A DNA stretch of 64,000 nt from a bacterium (GTDB lineage: Bacteria > Patescibacteriota > Saccharimonadia > Saccharimonadales > UBA4665). The position numbers and the translations under genes are program-made. Of the stretch, positions 43,303 through 52,447 are shown one piece after another. The notes under the pieces were generated by a model. The model saw only the letters and a list, made by a program, of their open reading frames with translations. It ran no database searches and was not told where the DNA came from. Every line of letters begins with the position of its first letter. Position 1 is the first letter of the stretch. Where the stretch lies: assembly GCA_021800155.1 (NCBI GenBank), contig JAJYZG010000002.1, positions 1 through 64,000 of the forward strand, read 5' to 3'.

Positions 43303-44529
43303 ATGGAAACAGCAACTGAGTTAAAAACCAATGAGAAACTAAAAAGCTTTAACTTGCTGGCTGGGGTTAATGCTCTCAGATATGATCTTCAGCTTTACGG
43401 GCAAGTCCTGCCGCAAACGCTGGAACAAGTAAAAAATGAACACTTAAGCTATATCACTGAAGGCATTGATAAAGCTTCGCGCACAGAATTTGTATTCAAA
43501 CGCTCAGGTGAAGATTTAATTTACTTTGATGATGGGCATTGGCGCAGCTACGATGACATGCTGGAAGCTGGAAAAAATGCAGCAATACATGATGCTGAGC
43601 TTGACAGTCGCCGACAATTTCTCGTGGATTGGGCTGAAAATGATATTCAGCAACATGAAAGAAATAAACAGCTAAAGCCGGGCCAAAGCCGCGTGTGGAT
43701 TTCCCTATACCCTAAAGATGTTGAACAAAAGTATGGATACGAGTTGATGCGTAGTTGCGGGTTGGTGCCGGAGCGTCAGATGGGCTACCTCTACCAGGCA
43801 AGTTGTAATAGTGACGGTAGTATAACTTTGTCTTCGCAGACGATTGATCGCAGCGATACTGCAGCCGCTATGGCCGTGATGGCTGCCGCCGAGCGTGATC
43901 CAACACTTGGGCTAGATGAGCTAACCGAAGTCTATGACGCGTTTTTGTCTGCTAAGAATGGTGGTCATTTTTTTGCTGGTCGTAGAAGTAGTGAGCGCAG
44001 CGAAAATGCCTGGGCTGAAGTGCTAAAAAACCATGATCTGATCGACTACCTGATGCGCGGGCTGAGAAAACTAGCGGCTGTTTCGGTTAAAGAAGAACAG
44101 CTGGAGACTGAAACTAAAAGGCTTATTTACGGAGTGTGGGCCGCCTTTAGCAGAAGACTAAACAAAACGAATGCAGTGTCAGTAGAAACCGGTAACAACG
44201 TTAAAGCCATAAATTATCTTATAACTTATGCCAGATTGAACCATGAAGTAGATTCAGCTTTTCAAGCTTTTGCCAAAGAAAGAAGATTAATGAGTGGCTG
44301 CGGCGGTTCCTTATCCGTCTTTAGCGAAACTGATTTAAATAATATTGAGTCTGAAGCTGTCCATTCTCAAATCTTCGCTGCTAAATTTGCAACCACTGAA
44401 GTCATGAAGTGTGTTCATTGTCCTTTGTGTCACAAGCAGGGGGTTGATGCTTTAGTGACGATCAAAAATGGCAAAAAAATCATAACTTGTTCTAAGTGTA
44501 AGCAGTCCAAAACTTACAACGCTAATTAA
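43303..44529 (+). CDS. Uncharacterised protein with C-terminal zinc ribbon, under cobalamin riboswitch
   Basis: 408-aa ORF, CVHCPLCHKQGVDALVTIKNGKKIITCSKCKQS. Confidence 0.75.
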   Translation: METATELKTNEKLKSFNLLAGVNALRYDLQLYGQVLPQTLEQVKNEHLSYITEGIDKASRTEFVFKRSGEDLIYFDDGHWRSYDDMLEAGKNAAIHDAELDSRRQFLVDWAENDIQQHERNKQLKPGQSRVWISLYPKDVEQKYGYELMRSCGLVPERQMGYLYQASCNSDGSITLSSQTIDRSDTAAAMAVMAAAERDPTLGLDELTEVYDAFLSAKNGGHFFAGRRSSERSENAWAEVLKNHDLIDYLMRGLRKLAAVSVKEEQLETETKRLIYGVWAAFSRRLNKTNAVSVETGNNVKAINYLITYARLNHEVDSAFQAFAKERRLMSGCGGSLSVFSETDLNNIESEAVHSQIFAAKFATTEVMKCVHCPLCHKQGVDALVTIKNGKKIITCSKCKQSKTYNAN

Positions 44530-44563
44530 GTAAAGTTTTAGCTTTAAATGTAAAATTAGATAT

Positions 44564-44743
44564 ATGAAAGCTGAGCTTATTCCTAACATCAGCCAACCTC
44601 TAATTAAAGTGGCGATAGGTTCACTTGGTCTTATGCCCGATAATCGGGGCGCTTACCCGTTGGTAGCTCTGTACGGACATTGCTTATCTTTAACATACTG
44701 TCTTCCAGCGAGGTGTTGTGCAGAGGGGACACTAGCCTTATGA
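44564..44743 (+). CDS. Possible 59-aa ORF translationally coupled to nadD
   Basis: MKAELIPNISQPLIKVAIGSLGLMPDNRGAYPLVALYGHCLSLTYCLPARCCAEGTLAL*; ATGA overlap with the nadD start at 44740. Confidence 0.35.
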   Translation: MKAELIPNISQPLIKVAIGSLGLMPDNRGAYPLVALYGHCLSLTYCLPARCCAEGTLAL

Positions 44744-45327
44744 AGCGCATCGGTATCTTCAGCGGAACTTTTAATCCAGTTCATGCCGGACATATTGGGT
44801 TTGCTTTGCAAAGTCTAACGCAGGCCAAACTCGACAAGGTATATTTAATGCCCGAACGCTACCGTGAAGGTAAAAGTGATGTTGCTCACTTTGCTCATCG
44901 TGTGGCGATGGTTCGCCAGGCGATACGTCCACATCGACAGCTTGGCTTAATTGAGAGCAGTGATGTCAGTTTTTCAGTCAATAAAACCTTGGTCAAACTC
45001 AGAAACCAGTTTTATGGCTACCGTCTGGTTTTTCTTGTCGGATCGGACAGTCTCAAAACGATGGGCAGCTGGCCGGGTGTCGAAAATTTACTAAAGACTT
45101 CTGAGTTAGTCGTCGGTATTCGTAAGGCCGATGAGGCCGACGTAGCTACCTGGGTGCAAGCGTTACCGGTCAATCCTAGACAACTAACGTTAATACCTTC
45201 GCATGCTCCGGCAGTTTCCTCAACTAAGATCCGCGAGGCTTTGAGACGGAGTGAGACTGCCGAGGGAACGTTATCGAGTGTTCGTCGCTATAGCGACCGC
45301 AATTGGCTCTATGTATCCCTTACCTAA
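44740..45327 (+). CDS. nadD: Nicotinate-nucleotide adenylyltransferase
   Basis: MKRIGIFSGTFNPVHAGHIGFAL, VGSDSLKTMGSWPGVENLL, AVSSTKIREALR. Confidence 0.88.
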   Translation: MKRIGIFSGTFNPVHAGHIGFALQSLTQAKLDKVYLMPERYREGKSDVAHFAHRVAMVRQAIRPHRQLGLIESSDVSFSVNKTLVKLRNQFYGYRLVFLVGSDSLKTMGSWPGVENLLKTSELVVGIRKADEADVATWVQALPVNPRQLTLIPSHAPAVSSTKIREALRRSETAEGTLSSVRRYSDRNWLYVSLT

Positions 45328-45414
45328 AAAGTTTGTTCAGACTGATTTATGCACAAGCGCTAAGGTGTTAGATAAAGGTTCATTAATCAGAGGGTGAGTA
45401 AACTAATTAACTCC

Positions 45415-45444
45415 TTGACAAGGGGTTAGAAGCTTAGTTACAAT
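45415..45444 (+). promoter_or_regulatory. Strong sigma70-like promoter
   Basis: TTGACA (45415-45420), 18-nt spacer, TACAAT (45439-45444). Confidence 0.7.
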
Positions 45445-45568
45445 CTTGGCATCCTGAAGCGGATATAGTTCCGCAAAAGATAAAAATTAAAAATAAAAAT
45501 AAAAACAATAAGCTAAGGTCAGGACGCCTTAACTTATAACAACGCAGGCCAGGGAAAGGAAAAGCAAC

Positions 45569-45664
45569 ATGTCAATCTTAGTCAAAACAAACACTGAAGA
45601 TGAAGGGACAGTCGAAGTGCGAGTCGTTCGCCGCCCCAGTTGGCAACAATACATCTATTACTAG
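45569..45664 (+). CDS. 31-aa small ORF
   Basis: MSILVKTNTEDEGTVEVRVVRRPSWQQYIYY*; RBS-like AAAGGAAAAG upstream, strong promoter ~125 nt upstream. Confidence 0.5.
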   Translation: MSILVKTNTEDEGTVEVRVVRRPSWQQYIYY

Positions 45665-45674
45665 GGAGCTAGCA

Positions 45675-46382
45675 TCACTTCTTTGTTTGGTTAGTGGTGG
45701 TGGGTTTTGAGCTGCTGACCTTACCATTATTGGCCAGTGCTGCATTAAGGTATTTCTCGAATCCGCTGACGGTCGCCGGATTACCAATATTCTTACCGCC
45801 CAAGAAGAATGTCGGCGTGCCTTGCACGTTGAGTTTGTTGCCGGCGTTCATATCGGCTTGAATGGCGTTATTAACCTTGCTGCTGTTGTAATAGGAATTA
45901 AATTGAGTGATGTTTAGTCCGAGCTGCTTGGCGTAACTGTCAAAGTCAGGCAACGGATTGCTGGCATTGATCCAGGTGTTATAGGTGGTTCCGGAAGTTT
46001 CTGCGGTGTAGTACTTGACATTCTCACTGTAAAGTTTGTTATGCATTTGCCAGAAATCACCCATTAATCCGGCAGCTTCGGCAGCTCTAGCCGCCGCATA
46101 AGCATTCGGGTGCAGACTGGTTAAGGGATAGTTACGAAACTGGAAAGCGACTTTATTTAGGTATTTAGGTAGCACTTGTTGGAGAACGGGATAGACCTCG
46201 CCACAGTATGGGCATTGGTAATCGCCGTATTCAACCAACTTAATATTGGAAGCTGAATCACCCTCGATGTGTTCGGTGGGCGGAGCGCTAGATGCACCAG
46301 TGTTTTTATTGTGAGTAAAGATAAATGTCACACCGAATATGGCGACAATTGCAGCGAGTATTGCCCAAAAAGTCTTGGTCAT
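45675..46382 (-). CDS. Membrane-anchored DsbA/DsbG-like thioredoxin-fold oxidoreductase
   Basis: N-terminal TM; VEYGDYQCPYCGEVYPVLQQVL; VQGTPTFFLGGKNIG. Confidence 0.9.
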   Translation of the reverse strand: MTKTFWAILAAIVAIFGVTFIFTHNKNTGASSAPPTEHIEGDSASNIKLVEYGDYQCPYCGEVYPVLQQVLPKYLNKVAFQFRNYPLTSLHPNAYAAARAAEAAGLMGDFWQMHNKLYSENVKYYTAETSGTTYNTWINASNPLPDFDSYAKQLGLNITQFNSYYNSSKVNNAIQADMNAGNKLNVQGTPTFFLGGKNIGNPATVSGFEKYLNAALANNGKVSSSKPTTTNQTKK

Positions 46383-46468
46383 TTAAGGGTCTCCTTGAAT
46401 AGTTGCTCGTTTCAGTATAGCAGATCAGCCTGAAGAGTTACCCTAAAAGTGTTAAGATAGGTTTATCT

Positions 46469-47458
46469 ATGCACAATCTAATTGCAGCCTGCATATGTCT
46501 GGCCATAGCATTATTGATGTTGATTTTGCGGAAAGCTTACTTTAATCTGCCAATTTATGAGCTTAAGCGGCAAGCTAAACGCGGCGATCATTTTGCCAAG
46601 GCCATCTATCCGGCAATTGCCTATCCGGCTTTTAGAGGGTTTTTATGGCTTTTAATGGTTGTTGCTAGCAGTATGGGATTAATCCTACTAAGCCGTGAAC
46701 TGCCGTTGTGGCTTGCTGTTATTCCTGCCGTGATTTGGATGTGGCTAATATTCTCATGGATTCCTAACCGCCGGATAGCCAAGATTAGCTATAAAACCGC
46801 GCAGCTGATGTCGCCGTTTTTTGCTTGGTTTATCTCGAGTACTTATCCTGCTTTGAAACAACTGGAACGGTTACAAAGACGGTATCCGCCGCTCCATACC
46901 AAGATTTATGAGAGCGAAGATTTGCGTATGTTTTTGCAGCGACAAGCACGCCAAGAAGATAACCGGATTTCACCAGCTCAACTATCCCGCTTGTTTAAGT
47001 TGATCGATTTTGAATCTGCTAAAGTCAAAGATTTTTATCGGCCTTGGAAGCAGACTCTTAAATTAGTACCCGAAGACATCATCGGACCGAAACTGCTAGA
47101 TGAAATGCATAAGTCCAAACAGAACGCATTTGTGGTGGTTAAAAACAAAAACAGCCGTCAGGTTATAGGGGTTTTGAATCAAGCGACGGTCGGACTGCAC
47201 TCGGAGGGTAAGGTGCGCGATCACATGGAAAACTCTATCGAAGTCATCAATGAATTTAATTCAATCGAGCGAGCATTTAACCAGTTTGCTAGTGGTGTTT
47301 CCCCGGTGCTAGTAGTGACTGACCAAGAAAATGAAGCCCTTGGTATTATCACGCTTAAAGATGCGCTTAAAGCCTGGCTCGAGTTAGAAGATCATGTAAG
47401 AGAACCGGCTTCGCAGGAACAGCAGGAAGCGGCACTACCTGAAGTGGAGGTAGTTTAA
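46469..47458 (+). CDS. Membrane protein with CBS domains (CNNM/CorC-like)
   Basis: TM-rich N-terminus; NAFVVVKNKNSRQVIGVLN and PVLVVTDQENEALGIITLKDALKAWLE. Confidence 0.7.
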   Translation: MHNLIAACICLAIALLMLILRKAYFNLPIYELKRQAKRGDHFAKAIYPAIAYPAFRGFLWLLMVVASSMGLILLSRELPLWLAVIPAVIWMWLIFSWIPNRRIAKISYKTAQLMSPFFAWFISSTYPALKQLERLQRRYPPLHTKIYESEDLRMFLQRQARQEDNRISPAQLSRLFKLIDFESAKVKDFYRPWKQTLKLVPEDIIGPKLLDEMHKSKQNAFVVVKNKNSRQVIGVLNQATVGLHSEGKVRDHMENSIEVINEFNSIERAFNQFASGVSPVLVVTDQENEALGIITLKDALKAWLELEDHVREPASQEQQEAALPEVEVV

Positions 47459-48763
47459 ATGCGTGTATTATCCAATCAGCTATCTGAACATGTAGATGAA
47501 ACCGTTCATCTTGAAGGTTGGCTGCACAAAAAACGTCTGCTTGGGGGGCTAACATTTATTAACTTGCGTGACCGCGGCGGAGTCGTGCAGGCGTTGCTTA
47601 AGGATCCGACAGAGGTTGACAAGCTCAAAGGAGTTCACATTGGAAGTATTTTAGAACTAGACGGAGTGGTAGTTCGTGAAGCCCGGGCTCCGGGCGGGGT
47701 TGAACTTCACGATGTCAAGCTAAATGTTGTGGTTCCGGTCGTTTACGAGCCTCCGATTGAGATTGATAAGCCGCTTAGCCATAAACCGGAAAATCTTGAT
47801 ACTCTGTTCGAGCATCGCTCCCTTGGACTGCGCAACCTCAATGAGGCCAAAGTCTTTTATGTGCGGTCAATGCTCTTAAAATATATCCGCGAGTTTCTTT
47901 ATTCGAAAGATTTTGTCGAAATTCAGACTCCCAAATTGGTGGCTAACGCGGCAGAAGGAGGAGCAGAGGTCTTTAAACTCGATTACTTTGGAAAACCGGC
48001 TTCACTGGCCCAGAGCCCACAGTTATACAAGCAAGTTATGGTCGGCGTGTTCGAACGGGTGTTTGAAGTTGGCCCGGCCTTTCGAGCCGAACCGAGCGCA
48101 ACTACCAGACATGTTTCAGAAGTCACAATGCTGGATCTCGAGATGGCGTTTATTCATGGCCACGAAGACGTCTTAAATATGGTCCAGGCTCTGCTTTATG
48201 CGGTGGTGACTAAAGTTTGGGAGCAGCATGGAGACATCTTAAATGACCTGAAAGCGCCAAAACCGTTGTTAAAGGATAAATTCCCCAGGTATTCGATGAA
48301 GCAAATCCATGAGCTATATGCGAAAGAGAATCAGACGGATATGTCGGGCGAAGTCGATTTAACGCCGGATGAAGAACGCTGGATATGTGAGTATGCTAAG
48401 CAACATGATGGCTGCGAGGCAGTTTTTGCAACAGATTTACCCCGGAGCAAAATGAAGTTTTATCATATGGCTAAAGACGATGCAAGTGCACTGAGCGCTG
48501 ACCTGTTGTTTAAGGGGCTTGAACTGGCAACTTGTCCTCAGCGCGAGCACCGCTATGATCAGCTAAAGCAACAAATGGAAGCAGCCGGAATCAGTATCGA
48601 TGACCATGCCTACCAATTTTACCTGCAGGCATTTAAACATGGTATGCCGGCCCATGGCGGGTGCGGTTTCGGCATCGATCGTTTGGTCGAGAAAGTAGTA
48701 GGGCTAGGCAATATTAAGGAGGCGATTCTGTTTCCGCGCGATATTAATCGCATTGTTCCCTGA
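47459..48763 (+). CDS. aspS: Aspartyl-tRNA synthetase, short archaeal-type
   Basis: VHLEGWLHKKRLLGGLTFINLRDRGGVVQ, FRAEPSATTRHVSEVTMLDLEMAF, HGGCGFGIDRLVEKVVGLGNIKEAILFPRD; 434 aa without bacterial insertion. Confidence 0.93.
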   Translation: MRVLSNQLSEHVDETVHLEGWLHKKRLLGGLTFINLRDRGGVVQALLKDPTEVDKLKGVHIGSILELDGVVVREARAPGGVELHDVKLNVVVPVVYEPPIEIDKPLSHKPENLDTLFEHRSLGLRNLNEAKVFYVRSMLLKYIREFLYSKDFVEIQTPKLVANAAEGGAEVFKLDYFGKPASLAQSPQLYKQVMVGVFERVFEVGPAFRAEPSATTRHVSEVTMLDLEMAFIHGHEDVLNMVQALLYAVVTKVWEQHGDILNDLKAPKPLLKDKFPRYSMKQIHELYAKENQTDMSGEVDLTPDEERWICEYAKQHDGCEAVFATDLPRSKMKFYHMAKDDASALSADLLFKGLELATCPQREHRYDQLKQQMEAAGISIDDHAYQFYLQAFKHGMPAHGGCGFGIDRLVEKVVGLGNIKEAILFPRDINRIVP

Positions 48764-48809
48764 GCTTTTTCATGTTTTTATTAGCCATAAGCTGTAAAAT
48801 AGAAATGTA

Positions 48810-49643
48810 ATGGACCCGAATCGGTACAGGAGTGTTCCGAACTCCGACCGCCAAAACAGTTACAATGATGCCGGGTTACCGGCGGCTCCACCGCCAAAAT
48901 ACCAGAACCATAATAAGCGCTCTGGCTCAAAGCGGTGGGTTAAGGTTGGTCTACTCATAGCAGCTGTCGTTTTAATTGGTGGAGTGGGTGTTTTTGTGGC
49001 TAGCGGTCACAAGTCCAAGCCTACTGTCGCTAAAGAAGCCAGGACCACCCGGAAGCTAGCCGCTGCGGTAGCTGCACCCAAAGCTCCGTTAATCCCCTCA
49101 ACTTCATATACTTCGACTAACTTTAATACGACCTTTAATTATCCTAACGGCTGGAACTTGATCGATAGTGCTAATGCGCCGCTTACCGTCACTTCTCCGG
49201 TCATGAATATCATTGCTGCCAATGGACAGACTAAGCTTGGAGAGGTGACATTAACGCTTGCTCATCAGGGTGGTGTACCACCGGCGTTTGGCAGTACATC
49301 TGTGGCTGTACTAAGTTCGACTAAAATTACTTTCACTCAGCCGTCAACTAGTCAAGCGGCGCAAAGCTACATCAGCTTCGTCCAATATCCGGCTACTACT
49401 ACCCGGGGCGGATTAGACGGTATCTATTTAAGTGGAAATTATGGGTACCAAAAATATCAGGATATACCTCAATCAAATATTGCCGCGGTTGACCCTCTGG
49501 TATATGTTTCGTTCTATTCATGTGTTAACAAGCTTTGCCCAGATAGCAGCCGGGCTCCTTTAACGATTGCTGCAACCGACTGGAACAACAGCCAGTTTTC
49601 TGCTCCTATCCTGCTAATGTTTAAGTCATTTACTTTTGATTAA
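48810..49643 (+). CDS. Membrane-anchored hypothetical protein
   Basis: Pro-rich N-terminus, TM helix, extracellular domain. Confidence 0.6.
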   Translation: MDPNRYRSVPNSDRQNSYNDAGLPAAPPPKYQNHNKRSGSKRWVKVGLLIAAVVLIGGVGVFVASGHKSKPTVAKEARTTRKLAAAVAAPKAPLIPSTSYTSTNFNTTFNYPNGWNLIDSANAPLTVTSPVMNIIAANGQTKLGEVTLTLAHQGGVPPAFGSTSVAVLSSTKITFTQPSTSQAAQSYISFVQYPATTTRGGLDGIYLSGNYGYQKYQDIPQSNIAAVDPLVYVSFYSCVNKLCPDSSRAPLTIAATDWNNSQFSAPILLMFKSFTFD

Positions 49644-49678
49644 TCTTGCTTAAGTCTGGATAATGGTGGGCAGAAGTT

Positions 49679-50290
49679 ATGGCTAAAAAAAAGCAAGATA
49701 AAGTAACAGACAACGATTTAACAGAAGACCCGAAAGTTATTGCCAAGGTCGATGCGATGATGTCGACTGGTCGGGATCGGCCAGAGCTGGAGACAGAATC
49801 AAAATCCGTGGATGAGTTTGAAAAACTACAGCCGGAGCCTAGTGAAAGCTCGCCGCCCCCCCTTGATATATTTGCAGATACGCCATCAGCACCATTATTA
49901 AACGAGGTAAAGACAAAACCGAAACGAGCTGCCCATAAAGTAAAAATTGCCGTAGAAGAGGTGACTGAAGCCGACGAAGAGGGGCGAGTTGAGGTTAACG
50001 AAATACCCAAAGAAGAAGTAAAACCGCTCAAAGTAGATAACTATGACGATCCACAAACCGCTCAAGCTATTAATGCAATCGTGGCCGAAGAGGCTGACAC
50101 AACACTTGGAGTACAGGATGCAGAACTTGAACAGGTTAAGGCCGAATCCGCACCGGCTCAGAGTAGTCATGCCGCGGCTTGGTTCTGGGTCTTGGTGGTG
50201 ATTGTTTGCTTGGTCGCTATTGGCATGGCGATCTATTTGATCGATCCTAACATGCATGTTTCATTAAGCTCGATTAAACATCATCTCTAA
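49679..50290 (+). CDS. Acidic hypothetical protein with C-terminal TM
   Basis: AAWFWVLVVIVCLVAIGMAIYLI near C-terminus. Confidence 0.6.
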   Translation: MAKKKQDKVTDNDLTEDPKVIAKVDAMMSTGRDRPELETESKSVDEFEKLQPEPSESSPPPLDIFADTPSAPLLNEVKTKPKRAAHKVKIAVEEVTEADEEGRVEVNEIPKEEVKPLKVDNYDDPQTAQAINAIVAEEADTTLGVQDAELEQVKAESAPAQSSHAAAWFWVLVVIVCLVAIGMAIYLIDPNMHVSLSSIKHHL

Positions 50291-50327
50291 TGTGGTATAT
50301 AATTAAACTAAAGAAGCATGAGCATTT

Positions 50328-50567
50328 ATGGATAACACTCCTCCGGTACCAACTTCGAACGCGTTACCCGTAACACCGCCCCCGGTGGACGATGTAAAGC
50401 CTCCGGCCAGGCCGCTACCCGCTCAACCGCAACAGCAGCCCGAAACAAAACGGCCACCGGTTGAATCTAAGGCACCAAGTGGCACCAATGCGGCAATCAC
50501 AGCCACGGTCATAATTGTGGTTGTTATCGCCATATTAATCGTTTACGCTTACATTAAGACTAAATAA
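50328..50567 (+). CDS. Small Pro-rich protein with C-terminal TM
   Basis: 79-aa ORF, AAITATVIIVVVIAILIVYAYI. Confidence 0.55.
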   Translation: MDNTPPVPTSNALPVTPPPVDDVKPPARPLPAQPQQQPETKRPPVESKAPSGTNAAITATVIIVVVIAILIVYAYIKTK

Positions 50568-50600
50568 AACCTTCCTACACTTTTAATTTAGAATAGTCTT

Positions 50601-51164
50601 ATGGAAAGACAAGCTGCTAAGGCCTTATTACAGCCGAGAGCAGTCATTGTATTGCCCACTGATACGGTTTATGGCTTGGTCGCCCGGGCAGTAGATAAGC
50701 CGGCGGTAGAGCGACTTTATCGTCTCAAAGATCGTGTCAATAAGCCCGGAACAGTAATCGCTGCAAATATCGAGCAGCTTGTCAGTCTAGGTATCACCAG
50801 GCGGTATCTTAAGGCAGTCGAGCAATATTGGCCCGGCCCGGTTAGCGTTATTATTCCAGTGTCCAACCCTAAGTTGAACTATCTGACATCTGGCGCTTAT
50901 GGCCTGGCGATCCGCTTGCCGGACGCTAAACCACTCCTAGCTTTGCTTAAACAAACCGGACCATTAATGACAACTAGCGCCAATTTACCAGGGCAGCCGG
51001 TAGCAGTAACAATTGACCAGGCTAAAGCTTATTTCCATAATCAAGTTGATGCCTATATTGATGGAGGACCATTGATTGGTCGCCGGCCGAGCACGATTAT
51101 TCGGGTGGTTGACGATGCAATTGAAGTAGTTAGACAAGGTGCTATGGATATTAGAACTGATTGA
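50601..51164 (+). CDS. tsaC: Threonylcarbamoyl-AMP synthase (TsaC/YrdC/Sua5)
   Basis: VIVLPTDTVYGLVARA, YRLKDR, GPLMTTSANLPGQP. Confidence 0.9.
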   Translation: MERQAAKALLQPRAVIVLPTDTVYGLVARAVDKPAVERLYRLKDRVNKPGTVIAANIEQLVSLGITRRYLKAVEQYWPGPVSVIIPVSNPKLNYLTSGAYGLAIRLPDAKPLLALLKQTGPLMTTSANLPGQPVAVTIDQAKAYFHNQVDAYIDGGPLIGRRPSTIIRVVDDAIEVVRQGAMDIRTD

Positions 51165-51226
51165 CTTGTGCAGCGGCTAGGCATAGATCTACAATTATCG
51201 TAAGCTATAAATTGAGTAATTTTATT

Positions 51227-52447
51227 ATGTCTATCTTCTCTTCTCAGCCAGCTGATTCCAGCGCACAACCGGGTGAAATAAATTGCCAGATCAAACCCGA
51301 AGGTCCGATTTATACCGGATTATCCGGTAACGAGCTTTATTGTTTAGAGAGTATCGGGTACAAACCAGGTAATTTGTTGGTTGGCAACGCCGTATTTGCA
51401 CTTGGAGTTATAGGTGGCATTAAGTCAAGTTTGCGAACCGCAGTTGGTGGCGAAATTGCACAAGTTACCAATATGATTGCTGAAGGACGGCGCTTAAGTC
51501 TTGAGCGCTTCAGTAATGAGCTGATGCAAAACGGTGCGTCGGCAGCTACGGGCGTTACCAGCGAACTCGTATTTCATCCTGACAATGTTGAGTTTTTATC
51601 GGTGGGCTCGGCGATTAGCCCGAGCAATCCGGGGAACGGTGCACGCTTTACTTCGGCCAGTGATGGCCAGGAGTTGTTTTGCCAAGTCGATGCCGGCTAC
51701 GATCCGATCGACTTTGTGTTTGGTAATGTGGCGTATTCAATCGGAGTTGCCCGCGGTTTGCTAGGCGGGCTTAAGGAAATGGTACGTGGTGAAGTGACGC
51801 AGTTTAGTAATATCTTTAATCAGACACGCAATCTGGCGCTTGAACGTATTATTAACGAGGCAAGAACCAAAAATGCCAACAGCGTTGTCGGGATCAAAAC
51901 TACCATTCTTCCCGTTGGTGTTAGCGGCGTTCAGGAAATGGTAATGATCGGCACCGCTTCATATAACCCGCAGTTGAGTGCGGCTACCAGCTTAACCGAG
52001 GGTGTTATAACCAGCGACTTAACAGCCGAAGAAATGTGGAACGTGACCAAACTCGGTTATGCGCCGCTTAAACTTATCTTGGGCACGTCGGTGTTCTCGC
52101 TGGGTTTGGCGGGGGGTATTAAAGCTAGTTTCCGTAATTTGGTCAAAGGTGAGGTTAAGGTGTTGAGCGAACTAATTTATGGTGCTCGAGAGCAGTCACT
52201 CAAGAGGGTACACGATCAGGCTGAAGCGATTGGGGCCGATGACGTGTTAGGGATTAAAACGTATATTTATGACATTGGCAGTGGTGTAATTGAATTTTTA
52301 GCCATCGGTACAGCGGTTAAACGAATGCAAGGTTTAGGTACACGTTCAGAACAACTGCCGCCCCAAGCCATTATTCGTGATAAAGATACGTTTGTTAACG
52401 TCACCGAAACTAGTTACGGCGTGTCGCTTCAGACCCCAATACGTTAA
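51227..52447 (+). CDS. Triple tandem YbjQ-like (UPF0145-like) domain protein
   Basis: Three repeats of SG.ELYCLESIGYKPGNLLVGNAVFALGVIGGIKSSLR...RRLSLERF..E....GA-type units; start at MSIFSSQPADSS. Confidence 0.75.
   Translation: MSIFSSQPADSSAQPGEINCQIKPEGPIYTGLSGNELYCLESIGYKPGNLLVGNAVFALGVIGGIKSSLRTAVGGEIAQVTNMIAEGRRLSLERFSNELMQNGASAATGVTSELVFHPDNVEFLSVGSAISPSNPGNGARFTSASDGQELFCQVDAGYDPIDFVFGNVAYSIGVARGLLGGLKEMVRGEVTQFSNIFNQTRNLALERIINEARTKNANSVVGIKTTILPVGVSGVQEMVMIGTASYNPQLSAATSLTEGVITSDLTAEEMWNVTKLGYAPLKLILGTSVFSLGLAGGIKASFRNLVKGEVKVLSELIYGAREQSLKRVHDQAEAIGADDVLGIKTYIYDIGSGVIEFLAIGTAVKRMQGLGTRSEQLPPQAIIRDKDTFVNVTETSYGVSLQTPIR

Noticed and set aside
44630-44660. GCCCGATAATCGGGGC hairpin as terminator upstream of nadD
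   Set aside because: No T-tract and lies inside the possible 59-aa ORF.
45480-45520. A-rich tandem stretch (AAAATTAAAAATAAAAATAAAAAC) as a repeat array
   Set aside because: Short low-complexity leader sequence, no spacer-repeat organisation.
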